Assembly (NCBI GenBank): GCA_902495245.1
Contig: CABUWI010000007.1
Span: 62,001 to 126,000, forward strand
Length of the DNA stretch: 64,000 nucleotides
Direction: 5' to 3'
Source of the DNA: an uncultured Porphyromonadaceae bacterium
GTDB taxonomy: Bacteria; Bacteroidota; Bacteroidia; Bacteroidales; Muribaculaceae
Shown here piece by piece: positions 42,960-50,988 of this stretch (its first letter is position 1; each line of letters opens with the position of its first letter). Both the position numbers and the translations under genes were made by a program. The notes below the pieces were generated by a model. It ran no database searches. It saw nothing but the letters and a program-made list of their open reading frames with translations, and was not told the DNA's origin.

Positions 42960-44750
42960 ATGACTCCCGCACTCGTTTCAATCATACACGACTTTACCGA
43001 CGAGCAGAAACCGGCGCTTCACCGCCTCATGGACCCCGCCACCGGCACGTGGACCCCGATTCGCTGCGGCGAATTCCGCGACATGGTGCTCGCAATCGGC
43101 GCCCGGCTGCTCGGGCTCGGGCTCGAGCCTCAGGAGGCCGTCGGCATCTTCTCCGAAAACCGCCCGGAATATCTCGTGGCCAGCTTTGCCACATGGCAGA
43201 CGCGCGGCGCCACGGTGGGCATCTATGCCACCTCGTCAGAGGCCCAGGTCAGCTATCTGGTCCGCGACGCCGGAATCCGCATCATGTTCGTCGGCTCGCA
43301 GACCCACTATGACATTGCCCGCGCCGTCGGCGTGAAGCAAATCATAGCCATCGACCCCGAAATCGAGCTGCAAGAGGGCGACACCACCACCCTGCGCTAT
43401 CACAAGGCCCTCGAACAGGGGCGCCACGCCGACCCCGAAGTCAAAGAGGCCGTCGCCGCCCGCGCCGCCGACGTCAAAGGCGACGACCTGGCCACCCTGC
43501 TCTACACCTCAGGCACCACCGGCGAGCCCAAGGGCGCCATGCTCACCCACAACTGCTTCAACTCGGCAATGGAGATTCACAAGCGCCGACTGACGATGCT
43601 CTCGGCGGCCGATTCATCGCTCAACTTCCTGCCGCTGAGCCATGTGTTCGAACTGGCGTGGAGCTGCTTCTGCCTCTACATGAACATGGAAATCTACGTC
43701 AACCAGGACCCCAAGCGCGTGCAGCAGTCGCTGCGCGAGGTGCAGCCCACGTGCATGTGCTCCGTGCCCCGCTTCTGGGAAAAGGTCTACGCAGTGGTGC
43801 AGGAAAAACTCTCGTCGATGGGCGTCTTCTCGAAGACGCTGATGAACCGCGCGCTCGTCGTCGGCCGCCGGCGCAATCTCGACTACGTGCGCAAGGGTCT
43901 CCCCGTGCCCGCCCTGCTCGAGCGCGAATATCAGACCTACAACGGCCGCATCTTCCGCAAGGTGCGCAACGTCATAGGCGTGAACCGCGGCAACATCTTC
44001 CCCACCGCCGGCGCCCCGCTCGCCCCGCAGATTGTCGAGTTCTGCCACGCCATCGGAATCAACATCGTCGTAGGCTACGGCCTGAGCGAGACCACCGCCA
44101 CGCTGACCTGCTTCCCCGAGCGCGACTTCGTCATCGGCTCCGTCGGCACCGTCATGCCCGAAATCCGCCTGCGCATCGGCGAGAACAACGAAATCCAGGC
44201 CAAAGGCGCCACAATCATGGCCGGCTACTTCAACCGCCCCGAAGCCACGGCCGAGGCCTTCACGCCCGACGGCTGGTTCCGCACGGGCGACGCCGGACGC
44301 ATCGACGCCGAGGGCAACCTCTTCCTCACCGACCGCATCAAAGACCTCTTCAAGACCTCAAACGGCAAATACATCGCCCCGCAGGCGCTCGAAAGCCGAC
44401 TGAGCCGCGACCCGCTCTTCGAGCAGGTAGCCATCATCGGCGACCAACGCAAATTCGTCAGCGCCCTCATCGTGCCCGACTTCGCCGAGCTCACCCGCTT
44501 TGCCGAGAGCCACAAACTCGGCCACCTCACCAAGGCCGAAATGGTCGAGAACCCGCGCATAATCGAGCACGTACAGGAGCGCATCGAGCGCCAGACCGCC
44601 GACCTCGCCCCCTACGAGCACATCAAGCGCTTCACGCTCCTCACCGAGCCCTTCACCATCGAGAACGGCGAACTCACCAACACCCTCAAGGTGCGCCGCC
44701 GCGTCGTCGCCGACCGCTACGCCGCCCTCATCGACCGCATGTACGAATAA
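42960..44750 (+). CDS. Long-chain fatty acid-CoA ligase (AMP-forming)
   Basis: A 596-residue AMP-dependent ligase. The phosphate-binding loop LYTSGTTGEPKGAML starts near residue 181; the GYGLSETTATLT, GWFRTGDAGRIDAEGN and DRIKDLFKTSNGKYIAPQ blocks follow. This is the FadD15-like group that activates long-chain fatty acids for phospholipid synthesis or recycling. It starts 22 bp after bioB. Confidence 0.93.
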   Translation: MTPALVSIIHDFTDEQKPALHRLMDPATGTWTPIRCGEFRDMVLAIGARLLGLGLEPQEAVGIFSENRPEYLVASFATWQTRGATVGIYATSSEAQVSYLVRDAGIRIMFVGSQTHYDIARAVGVKQIIAIDPEIELQEGDTTTLRYHKALEQGRHADPEVKEAVAARAADVKGDDLATLLYTSGTTGEPKGAMLTHNCFNSAMEIHKRRLTMLSAADSSLNFLPLSHVFELAWSCFCLYMNMEIYVNQDPKRVQQSLREVQPTCMCSVPRFWEKVYAVVQEKLSSMGVFSKTLMNRALVVGRRRNLDYVRKGLPVPALLEREYQTYNGRIFRKVRNVIGVNRGNIFPTAGAPLAPQIVEFCHAIGINIVVGYGLSETTATLTCFPERDFVIGSVGTVMPEIRLRIGENNEIQAKGATIMAGYFNRPEATAEAFTPDGWFRTGDAGRIDAEGNLFLTDRIKDLFKTSNGKYIAPQALESRLSRDPLFEQVAIIGDQRKFVSALIVPDFAELTRFAESHKLGHLTKAEMVENPRIIEHVQERIERQTADLAPYEHIKRFTLLTEPFTIENGELTNTLKVRRRVVADRYAALIDRMYE

Positions 44751-44777
44751 ACCCCGAACCGACCACACGACGACGGC

Positions 44778-44808
44778 GTTGATATTTCAAAAAGAATGAC
44801 TATATTTG
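44778..44808 (+). promoter_or_regulatory. Promoter of the MNT/HEPN pair (GTTG-N19-TATATTTG)
   Basis: GTTG at 44778-44781 and TATATTTG at 44801-44808 are 19 bp apart, with a leader of about 20 nt before the ATG at 44833. Confidence 0.65.
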
Positions 44809-44832
44809 CACCGCAAACAATATTTGACCGCC

Positions 44833-45138
44833 ATGAAACTGATTGAACTGAATCTACAGCAAATCTTCGACCTCTGCCGTCGGCATAAGGTCAGGACGCT
44901 CTCCGTGTTCGGCTCAATTCTCACGAACCGGTTCAACGACAAGAGCGACGTGGATCTGCTGGTAGACTTCGAGCCTGTCGACCATGACACGTTCGACTAC
45001 GTAGGCAACTATTTCGGGCTGCGCGACGCCCTTGAACGCCTTTTCAACCGCAAAGTCGACCTCATCGAAGAAAAAGGCCTGCGCAACAAATACTTCATCG
45101 CCGACGTCAACCGCACCAAACAACTCATCTATGGCTGA
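44833..45138 (+). CDS. mntA: MntA-type nucleotidyltransferase antitoxin
   Basis: A 101-residue minimal nucleotidyltransferase with the canonical GSX10DXD: G27-S28, then D39-V-D41 in FGSILTNRFNDKSDVDLLVDF. In known pairs MntA transfers AMP to a Tyr of the HEPN toxin and silences it. Its stop overlaps the toxin ATG by 8 nt. The ATG at 44833 is used; an upstream TTG would lie inside the -7 box. Confidence 0.9.
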   Translation: MKLIELNLQQIFDLCRRHKVRTLSVFGSILTNRFNDKSDVDLLVDFEPVDHDTFDYVGNYFGLRDALERLFNRKVDLIEEKGLRNKYFIADVNRTKQLIYG

Positions 45139-45514
45139 CTTCAAGGTCCTTGCATATCTCCAGGACATCTTAGATGCCATCAACGACATGCAAAGTTGCT
45201 TTGTCGGCTATCCGAACAGATATGACGTGTTCGAGAAAGACATGATGCGAATGTGTGTCGTTGAGCGCAAAGTGGAAATTATGGGCGAAGCAATCAACCG
45301 CATACGAAAAACAGACTCATCGGTTGAGATTCCGAATGCCCGCGCCATAATCGACACCCGCAATCGAATCATTCACGCCTACGACAACGTGCGCCCCGAC
45401 TTCCTGTGGAGCCTTGTCATTCGCCACATTCCCGAACTCAAAACCGACATCGAACGCATTCTCGCCGAATACGAAAGCCGTTGCAACAACGAGGCCGGTC
45501 AACCCGACGCCTGA
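45131..45514 (+). CDS. hepT: HepT-type HEPN toxin (DUF86)
   Basis: A 127-residue all-helical protein carrying the HEPN RNase motif RX4HXY: R77, H82 and Y84 in RNRIIHAY. HepT toxins cut RNA, for example tRNA ends. Y84 is the residue type modified by MntA in characterised pairs. The gene overlaps the antitoxin gene by 8 nt, so both are made from one message. Confidence 0.9.
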   Translation: MADFKVLAYLQDILDAINDMQSCFVGYPNRYDVFEKDMMRMCVVERKVEIMGEAINRIRKTDSSVEIPNARAIIDTRNRIIHAYDNVRPDFLWSLVIRHIPELKTDIERILAEYESRCNNEAGQPDA

Positions 45515-45547
45515 CCTCCGCCTCCGCTAACATTAGCGCACCAATTG

Positions 45548-45674
45548 GGGGCGGCGGATACTGAGGGCGACAGCCCTCATTCCGCCGATTTCGGGTGGGA
45601 TTGTGATGGACGTAAGGATTTAGTCGCGGAGTGTCGGCGGAATGAGAGCTAACGCTCTCTGTATCCGCCGCCCC
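45548..45674. repeat. Palindromic element C, full copy
   Basis: Two 41-bp arms (45548-45588 and 45634-45674) pair end to end: outer GGGGCGGCGGATAC with GTATCCGCCGCCCC and inner ATTCCGCCGA with TCGGCGGAAT. Each arm also holds its own hairpin, GAGGGC-GACA-GCCCTC on the left and GAGAGC-TAAC-GCTCTC on the right, with different sequence but equal pairing. Confidence 0.8.
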
Positions 45675-45709
45675 ATAGAAGCATCAAAACCTCAGATAAA
45701 ACACGCAAA

Positions 45710-45818
45710 CAGACGATGCCCTGCGGGCATCATCAATTGGTTAACCGGGTCATGGCGCGCAGCGCCTTGGCCCGGCACGCCCTCGCCCCCACCCACGTTG
45801 CCCGCAGGGCATCGTCTG
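45710..45818. repeat. Palindromic element A, copy 2
   Basis: Same layout as the copy at 6760-6854: a terminal 20-bp inverted repeat (45710-45729 with 45799-45818, built on GATGCCCTGCGGGCA) and a central 31-bp hairpin at 45745-45775. Here the hairpin stem is CCGGG/CCCGG where copy 1 has CCCCG/CGGGG, so pairing is kept while the sequence differs; the loop half TCATGGCGCGCAGCGCCTTGG is identical. Confidence 0.85.
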
Positions 45819-45821
45819 ACA

Positions 45822-45898
45822 GGAGCCCGCGGATTTAGCGGCAAATTCCTTACGCGGCAACGCTTTGCTTCCCCGCCCGCGGAAGAATCCGCGGCTCC
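45822..45898. repeat. Palindromic element B, copy 2
   Basis: GGAGCCCGCGGATT (from 45822) pairs with AATCCGCGGCTCC (to 45898) apart from one extra C. The right arm (CCGCGGAAGAATCCGCGG) is identical to that of copy 1; the left inner half has decayed. It follows element A directly, as at 6.8-7.0 kb. Confidence 0.7.
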
Positions 45899-45971
45899 CG
45901 TTTGCCACGCCTGCGTGAGAGTAGCGCCACACCCGCATCTCCGATAATCTGTGTTTTTCAGCACATTTCGC

Positions 45972-46001
45972 TTTGCGATTCAAATAATATTTGTAAATTT
46001 G
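45972..46001 (+). promoter_or_regulatory. Candidate promoter for the MACPF gene (TTTG-N18-TAAATTTG)
   Basis: TTTG at 45972-45975 and TAAATTTG at 45994-46001, 18 bp apart. It is the only good promoter upstream of the MACPF gene and would give a leader of about 370 nt. Confidence 0.6.
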
Positions 46002-46226
46002 CACTTGAATATCGACCGCGGAGTCCCGATATGGGGCGCGCGGCGGGTTGCAGACATATTTTTTATAAGCGTTTATCAGACGCTTGTTCTTGGCTTCCTG
46101 AAATCTGGCAGTTTCAATATCTGAGTCAAGAATGAGTCAACGATAGGCGCCTTCGGGTATGATTAGCACTCATAGAGAATGCCGCAGCGATGCGCATGCT
46201 CTATCCATCAGGCATATCATACGGCG

Positions 46227-46319
46227 TGAGGCTCCGCGTTGCTCGTTCTACTCAGATGGGCACATGCCAGAGCCTCAGGAAGCGGAACGGGCAACAGATA
46301 CAGACCCTCGCGCTTTTTT
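46227..46319 (+). promoter_or_regulatory. Candidate structured leader (pseudoknot-capable) of the MACPF gene
   Basis: Two interleaved stems can form: TGAGGCTC (46227-46234) with GAGCCTCA (46270-46277), and GTTGCTCGTTC (46238-46248) with GAACGGGCAAC (46285-46295, one G-U). The order of halves is that of an H-type pseudoknot. A small hairpin TGGGCA-CA-TGCCA (46257-46269) sits inside, and a run of six T follows (46314-46319). This suggests a regulatory RNA or attenuator; the function is inferred only. Confidence 0.45.
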
Positions 46320-46375
46320 GCATTTGGTTGGACGGTGGGTCTTCCAACTTCAAAAACCATTCACACAATCCTTCT

Positions 46376-48646
46376 ATGAAAAAGAAGATTACGCAGTTGC
46401 TTACTTGCTTAGCGGCAGTAACCGCATTATTCCTTTCATCATGCAAATATGACGAATTGTTCATTGCCGAGGTTAAGTATCCACAAGAAACCGTCGATAA
46501 TGTACTGACAGTTGATGCGTGGGCATCGGAATTCCCTATCGAAATCAAAGCTGAGTCTGAATGGAAAATCGAAAAGGACTCGCGATTTTTCCGTGTCTCG
46601 CCCGAAAGCGGCGTCGGAAACGCCACGGTCATGGTGTATATCCAAGACAATCAGGGTGAAGAGCGTAAAGACGGCACATTGAAGGTTATATTTCCCGGAC
46701 ATGAAGACAAAAATGTTGAACTGATACTCGAACAAAAATATTTCGGAGACTACAATGGAGAAATCGCCAATCCCATAGGCACCTCCAATAAAGTCTATGC
46801 CATAGGCTACAGTTACGATGCGACAGGCGAATGGGCGAGCCCGAATTCCGTAAAGATAGAAATATTCGACACCAAACAGCTGAGCGAGGAAGGGAAACAT
46901 GTTGTGGGGCCGACGCAGGCGTCGCTTGTGGAAAATATTATTACGGGCAGCAGCATCTCGGAAATGACGAACGCTCTGGCGGTGAAAGCAGACGTAAAGG
47001 GAGGATTCGGCAAATTCAAGGCAGAAGCAAATGCATCGTTCGACATGAACCATGCAAAAAACACTAATTTTGAATATGCCACCACCTATTTCAATCTTGA
47101 TGTCAGGACGGCGTCATTCGACACCGACCTGATGACGCTCGCTGAAAACTACATGACTGACGATGCCTGGTATGCAATCAACGGTGTGCCCAGAGAAAAC
47201 AAGCGGACCCACAAGAAAAAGGTCAGCTATCCCTCCACTGCTGAAGGATTCAAAAACCTGGTAAAATATTATGGGACGCATGTAATCATGAGTGCCAATC
47301 TTGGCGGCAGAGTCAGATACTCCATGGAGGCCGACATCAGTAAAATATCGTCATCGTTTGATATCAAGGCATTTGCCAAAGCAAGTTATGAAGGCGCATT
47401 TGTGAGCGCGAGCGGCAGCGTCGATGAAAAATTCAAACAATCCTACAAAGACAATAAGCAACATGTTACAATTCGCCTGAATGTCCTCGGAGGAGACGAA
47501 AGCAAAGCAAAACGCCTCGGGGCAAGCGATGGATTCAAAAAGTCCAATCTTGACGACTGGGTTCAGTCGGTTACGGCCGACAACATGGCTCTTGTAGGCT
47601 TCAACAAAGGTTCACTTGTGCCTTTGTATGAACTGATTGACGAGTCGCTTACCGAAGAGGAAGAGGGAGTGGACGGCAAAGCCCGTAAAGAAGCATTGAA
47701 ACGTTATCTGGAAGGAGGCATGGGCAATGACCCCGACTTCTCGACCTACGATTGCGGCACCGTAACCGAATTTGACATCAATGACATCAATTTCAGTAAT
47801 GCCGGGAATGGAGGTTCATTGGTCAGAGACATCGTGCTTGACGGACAATACGTGGGACAGATATGCAACGAATATATACCGAACATCAACAGAGATGAAC
47901 GTGTTACGGTAGTCTATCCGGTCATCAACAATGTCCCACGCTACAACATGGGGTTCTTTCTTGGCAATAACAGCCATAAACCCGCCCGAATATGTTGGGA
48001 CGGGACTAATGTGGCCGTAGAAGAATATGCGGATTTGGATTTTGGGGCAGTATCCAAACTATATCTTCGCGGAGCCTCCGTTTCCGCCGTTCTGTCTGAC
48101 GGAACCACTACTAAGCGTGGAAGCGTGAAGGACAGTTACTGCAAGGCATTCGGAAAGTCTTATCGGCTTGTGAAAATTTTCAATCACGTATGGCTTGGCG
48201 AAGACTGGCAGGCAACGAAGAAATGCAATGGGAATCCATTTTATTTACAAAAAAATTTAGGTTCCGGTATAGGGGTCGTTGATGAAATGCTTCAACATAA
48301 TAACCTGAACTATTATGCAAGCATTTTAGGTAAATATCCTGAAACAGCGCCGTCCGGGTGGAGATTTCCGAGCGCCGATGATTATCAAGCGATTCAAGAC
48401 AAGCTTGCAGCCAACGGCATATCGGAAATCGGAAAGGCATTCAATGGTGGAGGTGTGATCGGGTTTGACGTTACGGACTGGACGTATTGGAATGGCTCTC
48501 TATGGAAAAACAATCGCGCAGTCTATATCACCTCAACTTATGAAGGTGAATGGAGTAATGTCATGGCGATTATTTCTACCGATGGCGGATTTAGAATTAC
48601 AAGAGTATATAAGACAATGGGATCCATAAGATTTATAAAGGAATAA
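46376..48646 (+). CDS. MACPF-domain lipoprotein with BACON-like and FISUMP-like domains
   Basis: A 756-residue outer-surface lipoprotein. The signal ends in FLSSC with the lipidated Cys at 23. Residues about 30-115 look like a BACON/Ig-type domain (SEWKIEKDSRFFRVSPESG). The MACPF signature YYGTHVIMSANLGG is at 298-311. The last ~170 residues resemble the Fibrobacter-type major paralogous (FISUMP) domain (WLGEDWQATKKCNGNPFY, APSGWRFPSADDYQAIQ). Secreted Bacteroidales MACPF proteins (BSAPs) kill close relatives by pore formation, so antagonism is the leading guess, adhesion an alternative. Composition is AT-richer than neighbours. The start at 46376 begins the signal peptide; a 62-codon upstream extension is rejected. 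Confidence 0.85.
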   Translation: MKKKITQLLTCLAAVTALFLSSCKYDELFIAEVKYPQETVDNVLTVDAWASEFPIEIKAESEWKIEKDSRFFRVSPESGVGNATVMVYIQDNQGEERKDGTLKVIFPGHEDKNVELILEQKYFGDYNGEIANPIGTSNKVYAIGYSYDATGEWASPNSVKIEIFDTKQLSEEGKHVVGPTQASLVENIITGSSISEMTNALAVKADVKGGFGKFKAEANASFDMNHAKNTNFEYATTYFNLDVRTASFDTDLMTLAENYMTDDAWYAINGVPRENKRTHKKKVSYPSTAEGFKNLVKYYGTHVIMSANLGGRVRYSMEADISKISSSFDIKAFAKASYEGAFVSASGSVDEKFKQSYKDNKQHVTIRLNVLGGDESKAKRLGASDGFKKSNLDDWVQSVTADNMALVGFNKGSLVPLYELIDESLTEEEEGVDGKARKEALKRYLEGGMGNDPDFSTYDCGTVTEFDINDINFSNAGNGGSLVRDIVLDGQYVGQICNEYIPNINRDERVTVVYPVINNVPRYNMGFFLGNNSHKPARICWDGTNVAVEEYADLDFGAVSKLYLRGASVSAVLSDGTTTKRGSVKDSYCKAFGKSYRLVKIFNHVWLGEDWQATKKCNGNPFYLQKNLGSGIGVVDEMLQHNNLNYYASILGKYPETAPSGWRFPSADDYQAIQDKLAANGISEIGKAFNGGGVIGFDVTDWTYWNGSLWKNNRAVYITSTYEGEWSNVMAIISTDGGFRITRVYKTMGSIRFIKE

Positions 48647-48716
48647 CGAAGTCCTACGAAACGGTGAATAAATCGGGACAGCAATATGTCCACACAATAT
48701 GTCCGTAAACAAACAG

Positions 48717-48748
48717 TTTGGTAGTGTCGCAAATTTTCGGTAAATTTG
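48717..48748 (+). promoter_or_regulatory. mce promoter (TTTG-N20-TAAATTTG)
   Basis: TTTG at 48717-48720 and TAAATTTG at 48741-48748 are exactly 20 bp apart; the ATG at 48789 is 40 bp downstream. It drives the propionate module. Confidence 0.8.
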
Positions 48749-48788
48749 CGACATTATTATAATAACCAACTCACTAAATAACCGAATT

Positions 48789-49205
48789 ATGGAAATCAGC
48801 CATATCGAACACATCGGCATCGCCGTGCCCTCGCTCGACGAAGCCATTCCTTTCTACGAGAACATGTTGGGCATCAAATGCTTCGCCATCGAAGAAGTTG
48901 CCGACCAGAAGGTGCGCACCGCATTTTTCCGCATCGGCCAGACCAAAATCGAGCTGCTCGAGGGCACGTCTGACGACAGCGCCATCAGCAAGTTCATTGC
49001 CAACAACGGCGGCCGCGGCGGCATTCAGCACGTGGCCCTGAACATCACCGACGGCGTGGCCAACGCCCTGGGCGAACTGGAAGAAAAGGGCTGCCGCCTC
49101 ATCGACAAGGCTCCCCGCAAGGGCGCCGAGGGCCTCGACATCGCCTTCCTCCACCCCAAGAGCACGTGCGGCACGCTCATCGAACTGTGCGAACAGCCCA
49201 AGTGA
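48789..49205 (+). CDS. mce: Methylmalonyl-CoA epimerase
   Basis: A 138-residue vicinal-oxygen-chelate enzyme that interconverts the two methylmalonyl-CoA epimers on the route from succinyl-CoA to propionyl-CoA. It shows paired beta-alpha-beta modules with metal ligands in HIEHIGIAV, QHVALNI and GTLIELCE. Length is standard. The decarboxylase genes follow after a 209-bp gap holding palindromic element D. Confidence 0.95.
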   Translation: MEISHIEHIGIAVPSLDEAIPFYENMLGIKCFAIEEVADQKVRTAFFRIGQTKIELLEGTSDDSAISKFIANNGGRGGIQHVALNITDGVANALGELEEKGCRLIDKAPRKGAEGLDIAFLHPKSTCGTLIELCEQPK

Positions 49206-49267
49206 ATCCCCCAACCGACAAGTATAGCCAACGCGATAAATAAATAAATAAATGTGCATTTTAGAAC

Positions 49268-49344
49268 GTAGGGACATGCCTTTGGCATGTTGCAGTTCAG
49301 CATTACCGATTGATATTTGAAACATCGCAAAGCGATGTCCCTAC
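49268..49344. repeat. Palindromic element D
   Basis: 77 bp with outer arms GTAGGGACAT (49268-49277) and ATGTCCCTAC (49335-49344). Each end folds on itself: ACATGCC-TTT-GGCATGT on the left and ACATCGC-AAA-GCGATGT on the right. The layout (outer stem plus a hairpin at each end) is that of elements B and C. A TAAA microsatellite precedes it (49237-49252). Confidence 0.8.
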
Positions 49345-49414
49345 ATTTTCATGTCAAATTAAATGCCCATATATTTTGATTTTTACGTATAAAAATTTTT
49401 TACACTACAGATAA

Positions 49415-50968
49415 ATGAGCACTCAACTCGAAAAAGTGCAGGAACTCATCAAACTGCGCGAAGAAGCCCACCTCGGTGGCGGCCAGAAGGCCATTGACAA
49501 ACAACATGAACGCGGCAAGCTGACCGCGCGCGAGCGCATAGCCCAGCTGCTCGACGAAGGTTCGTTCGAGGAATTCGACACCTTTGTGCGCCACCGCTGC
49601 ACCAACTTCGGCCAGGAGAAGAAATCGTTTGCCGGCGACGGCGTCGTTACCGGCTGCGGCACCATCGGCGGCCGCCTGGTCTACATTTTTGCCCAGGACT
49701 TCACCGTTTTCGGCGGCTCGCTGTCGGAGACCATGGCCCTGAAAATCTGCAAGGTCATGGACATGGCCATGCGCATGGGCGCTCCCGTCATCGGCCTCAA
49801 CGACTCGGGCGGCGCGCGCATCCAGGAGGGCATCAACGCCCTGGCCGGCTATGCCGAGATTTTCCAGCGCAACATTCTGGCCTCGGGCGTGATTCCGCAG
49901 ATTTCGGCAATTCTCGGCCCCTGCGCCGGCGGTGCCGTCTACTCTCCGGCCCTGACCGACTTCACCATCATGGCCAAGGGCATCAGCTATATGTTCCTGA
50001 CCGGCCCGAAAGTGGTCAAGACCGTTACGGGCGAGGACGTTACCCAGGAGGCCCTGGGCGGCGCTTCGGTCCACTCGACCAAGAGCGGCGTCTGCCACTT
50101 CGCCACGGAGACCGGCGCCGAGGCCCTACAGCTCATCAAGCAGCTGCTGAGCTACATTCCGCAGAACAACATGGAGGAGACTCCGGTGGTTCCGTGCACC
50201 GACCCCGTTGACCGCATCAACCCCGAACTGAACGAAATCATTCCCGAAGCCGCCAACAAGGCCTACGACATGTATGGCATCATCGGCGCGCTGGTCGACA
50301 ACGGCGAGTTCCTTGAAATTCAGCGCAACTACGCCCGCAACATCATCATCGGCTTTGCCCGCTTCAACGGCAAGAGCGTCGGCATCGTGGCCAACCAGCC
50401 CAAATATCTGGCCGGCGTGCTCGACAGCAACGCCTCGCGCAAGGCTGCGCGCTTTGTGCGCTTCTGCGACGCCTTCAACATTCCTATCGTCTCGCTGGTC
50501 GACGTTCCCGGCTTCCTGCCCGGCACCGGCCAGGAGTATAACGGCGTGATTCTTCACGGCGCCAAGCTGCTCTATGCCTACGGCGAAGCCACCGTGCCCA
50601 AGGTTACGGTTACGCTGCGCAAGAGCTACGGCGGCAGCCACATCGTCATGAGTTGCAAGCAGCTGCGCGGCGACATCAACTACGCATGGCCCTCGGCCGA
50701 AATCGCCGTCATGGGCGGTGCCGGCGCCGTCGAGGTGCTCTACGCCAAAGAGGCCAAGGCCGCCGAAGACCCCAAGGCCGTGCTGGCCGAGAAGGAGGCC
50801 GAATACAACAAACTGTTCTGCAACCCCTACAATGCGGCCAAATACGGCTATATCGACGACGTCATCGAGCCGTCGACCACCCGCTTCCGCATTATCCGCG
50901 CCCTCGAGACCCTCTCGACCAAGCGCGTGCAGAACCCGGCCAAGAAACACGGCAACATTCCCCTGTAA
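49415..50968 (+). CDS. mmdA: Methylmalonyl-CoA decarboxylase carboxyltransferase subunit
   Basis: A 517-residue acyl-CoA carboxyltransferase of the biotin-dependent family, catalysing CO2 transfer from methylmalonyl-CoA to biotin. It shows GGARIQEGINALAGYAEIF, ISAILGPCAGGAVYSPALTDF, the biotin-binding VDVPGFLPGTGQEYNG and the C-terminal GGAGAVEVLY. A PccB-type propionyl-CoA carboxylase is almost identical in motifs, but neighbouring oadB/oadG genes favour the Na+-pumping decarboxylase. Confidence 0.92.
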   Translation: MSTQLEKVQELIKLREEAHLGGGQKAIDKQHERGKLTARERIAQLLDEGSFEEFDTFVRHRCTNFGQEKKSFAGDGVVTGCGTIGGRLVYIFAQDFTVFGGSLSETMALKICKVMDMAMRMGAPVIGLNDSGGARIQEGINALAGYAEIFQRNILASGVIPQISAILGPCAGGAVYSPALTDFTIMAKGISYMFLTGPKVVKTVTGEDVTQEALGGASVHSTKSGVCHFATETGAEALQLIKQLLSYIPQNNMEETPVVPCTDPVDRINPELNEIIPEAANKAYDMYGIIGALVDNGEFLEIQRNYARNIIIGFARFNGKSVGIVANQPKYLAGVLDSNASRKAARFVRFCDAFNIPIVSLVDVPGFLPGTGQEYNGVILHGAKLLYAYGEATVPKVTVTLRKSYGGSHIVMSCKQLRGDINYAWPSAEIAVMGGAGAVEVLYAKEAKAAEDPKAVLAEKEAEYNKLFCNPYNAAKYGYIDDVIEPSTTRFRIIRALETLSTKRVQNPAKKHGNIPL

Positions 50969-50988
50969 GCAACCACTGACGCTACGAA

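Larger units (their letters stand above)
45515..46375. other. 861-bp non-coding region of palindromic repeats and leader
   Basis: Contents in order: a 127-bp large palindrome (45548-45674), element A copy 2 (45710-45818), element B copy 2 (45822-45898), a promoter (45972-46001), a small hairpin AAGCGT/ACGCTT (46067-46085), and a structured leader (46227-46319). No protein-coding gene is supported. The in-frame run 46190-46375 upstream of the MACPF gene is leader, not protein (see leader entry). Confidence 0.8.

Noticed and set aside
40850..42985. Long open frame (711 codons) on the minus strand opposite the AlbA_2 and bioB genes
   Set aside because: It is antisense to two convincing genes; high GC at third positions keeps the mirror frame open. 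The translation is low-complexity and matches nothing.
46190..46375. 62-codon N-terminal extension of the MACPF protein
   Set aside because: The ATG at 46376 begins a clean lipoprotein signal; the extension is not protein-like and overlaps the predicted RNA stems.
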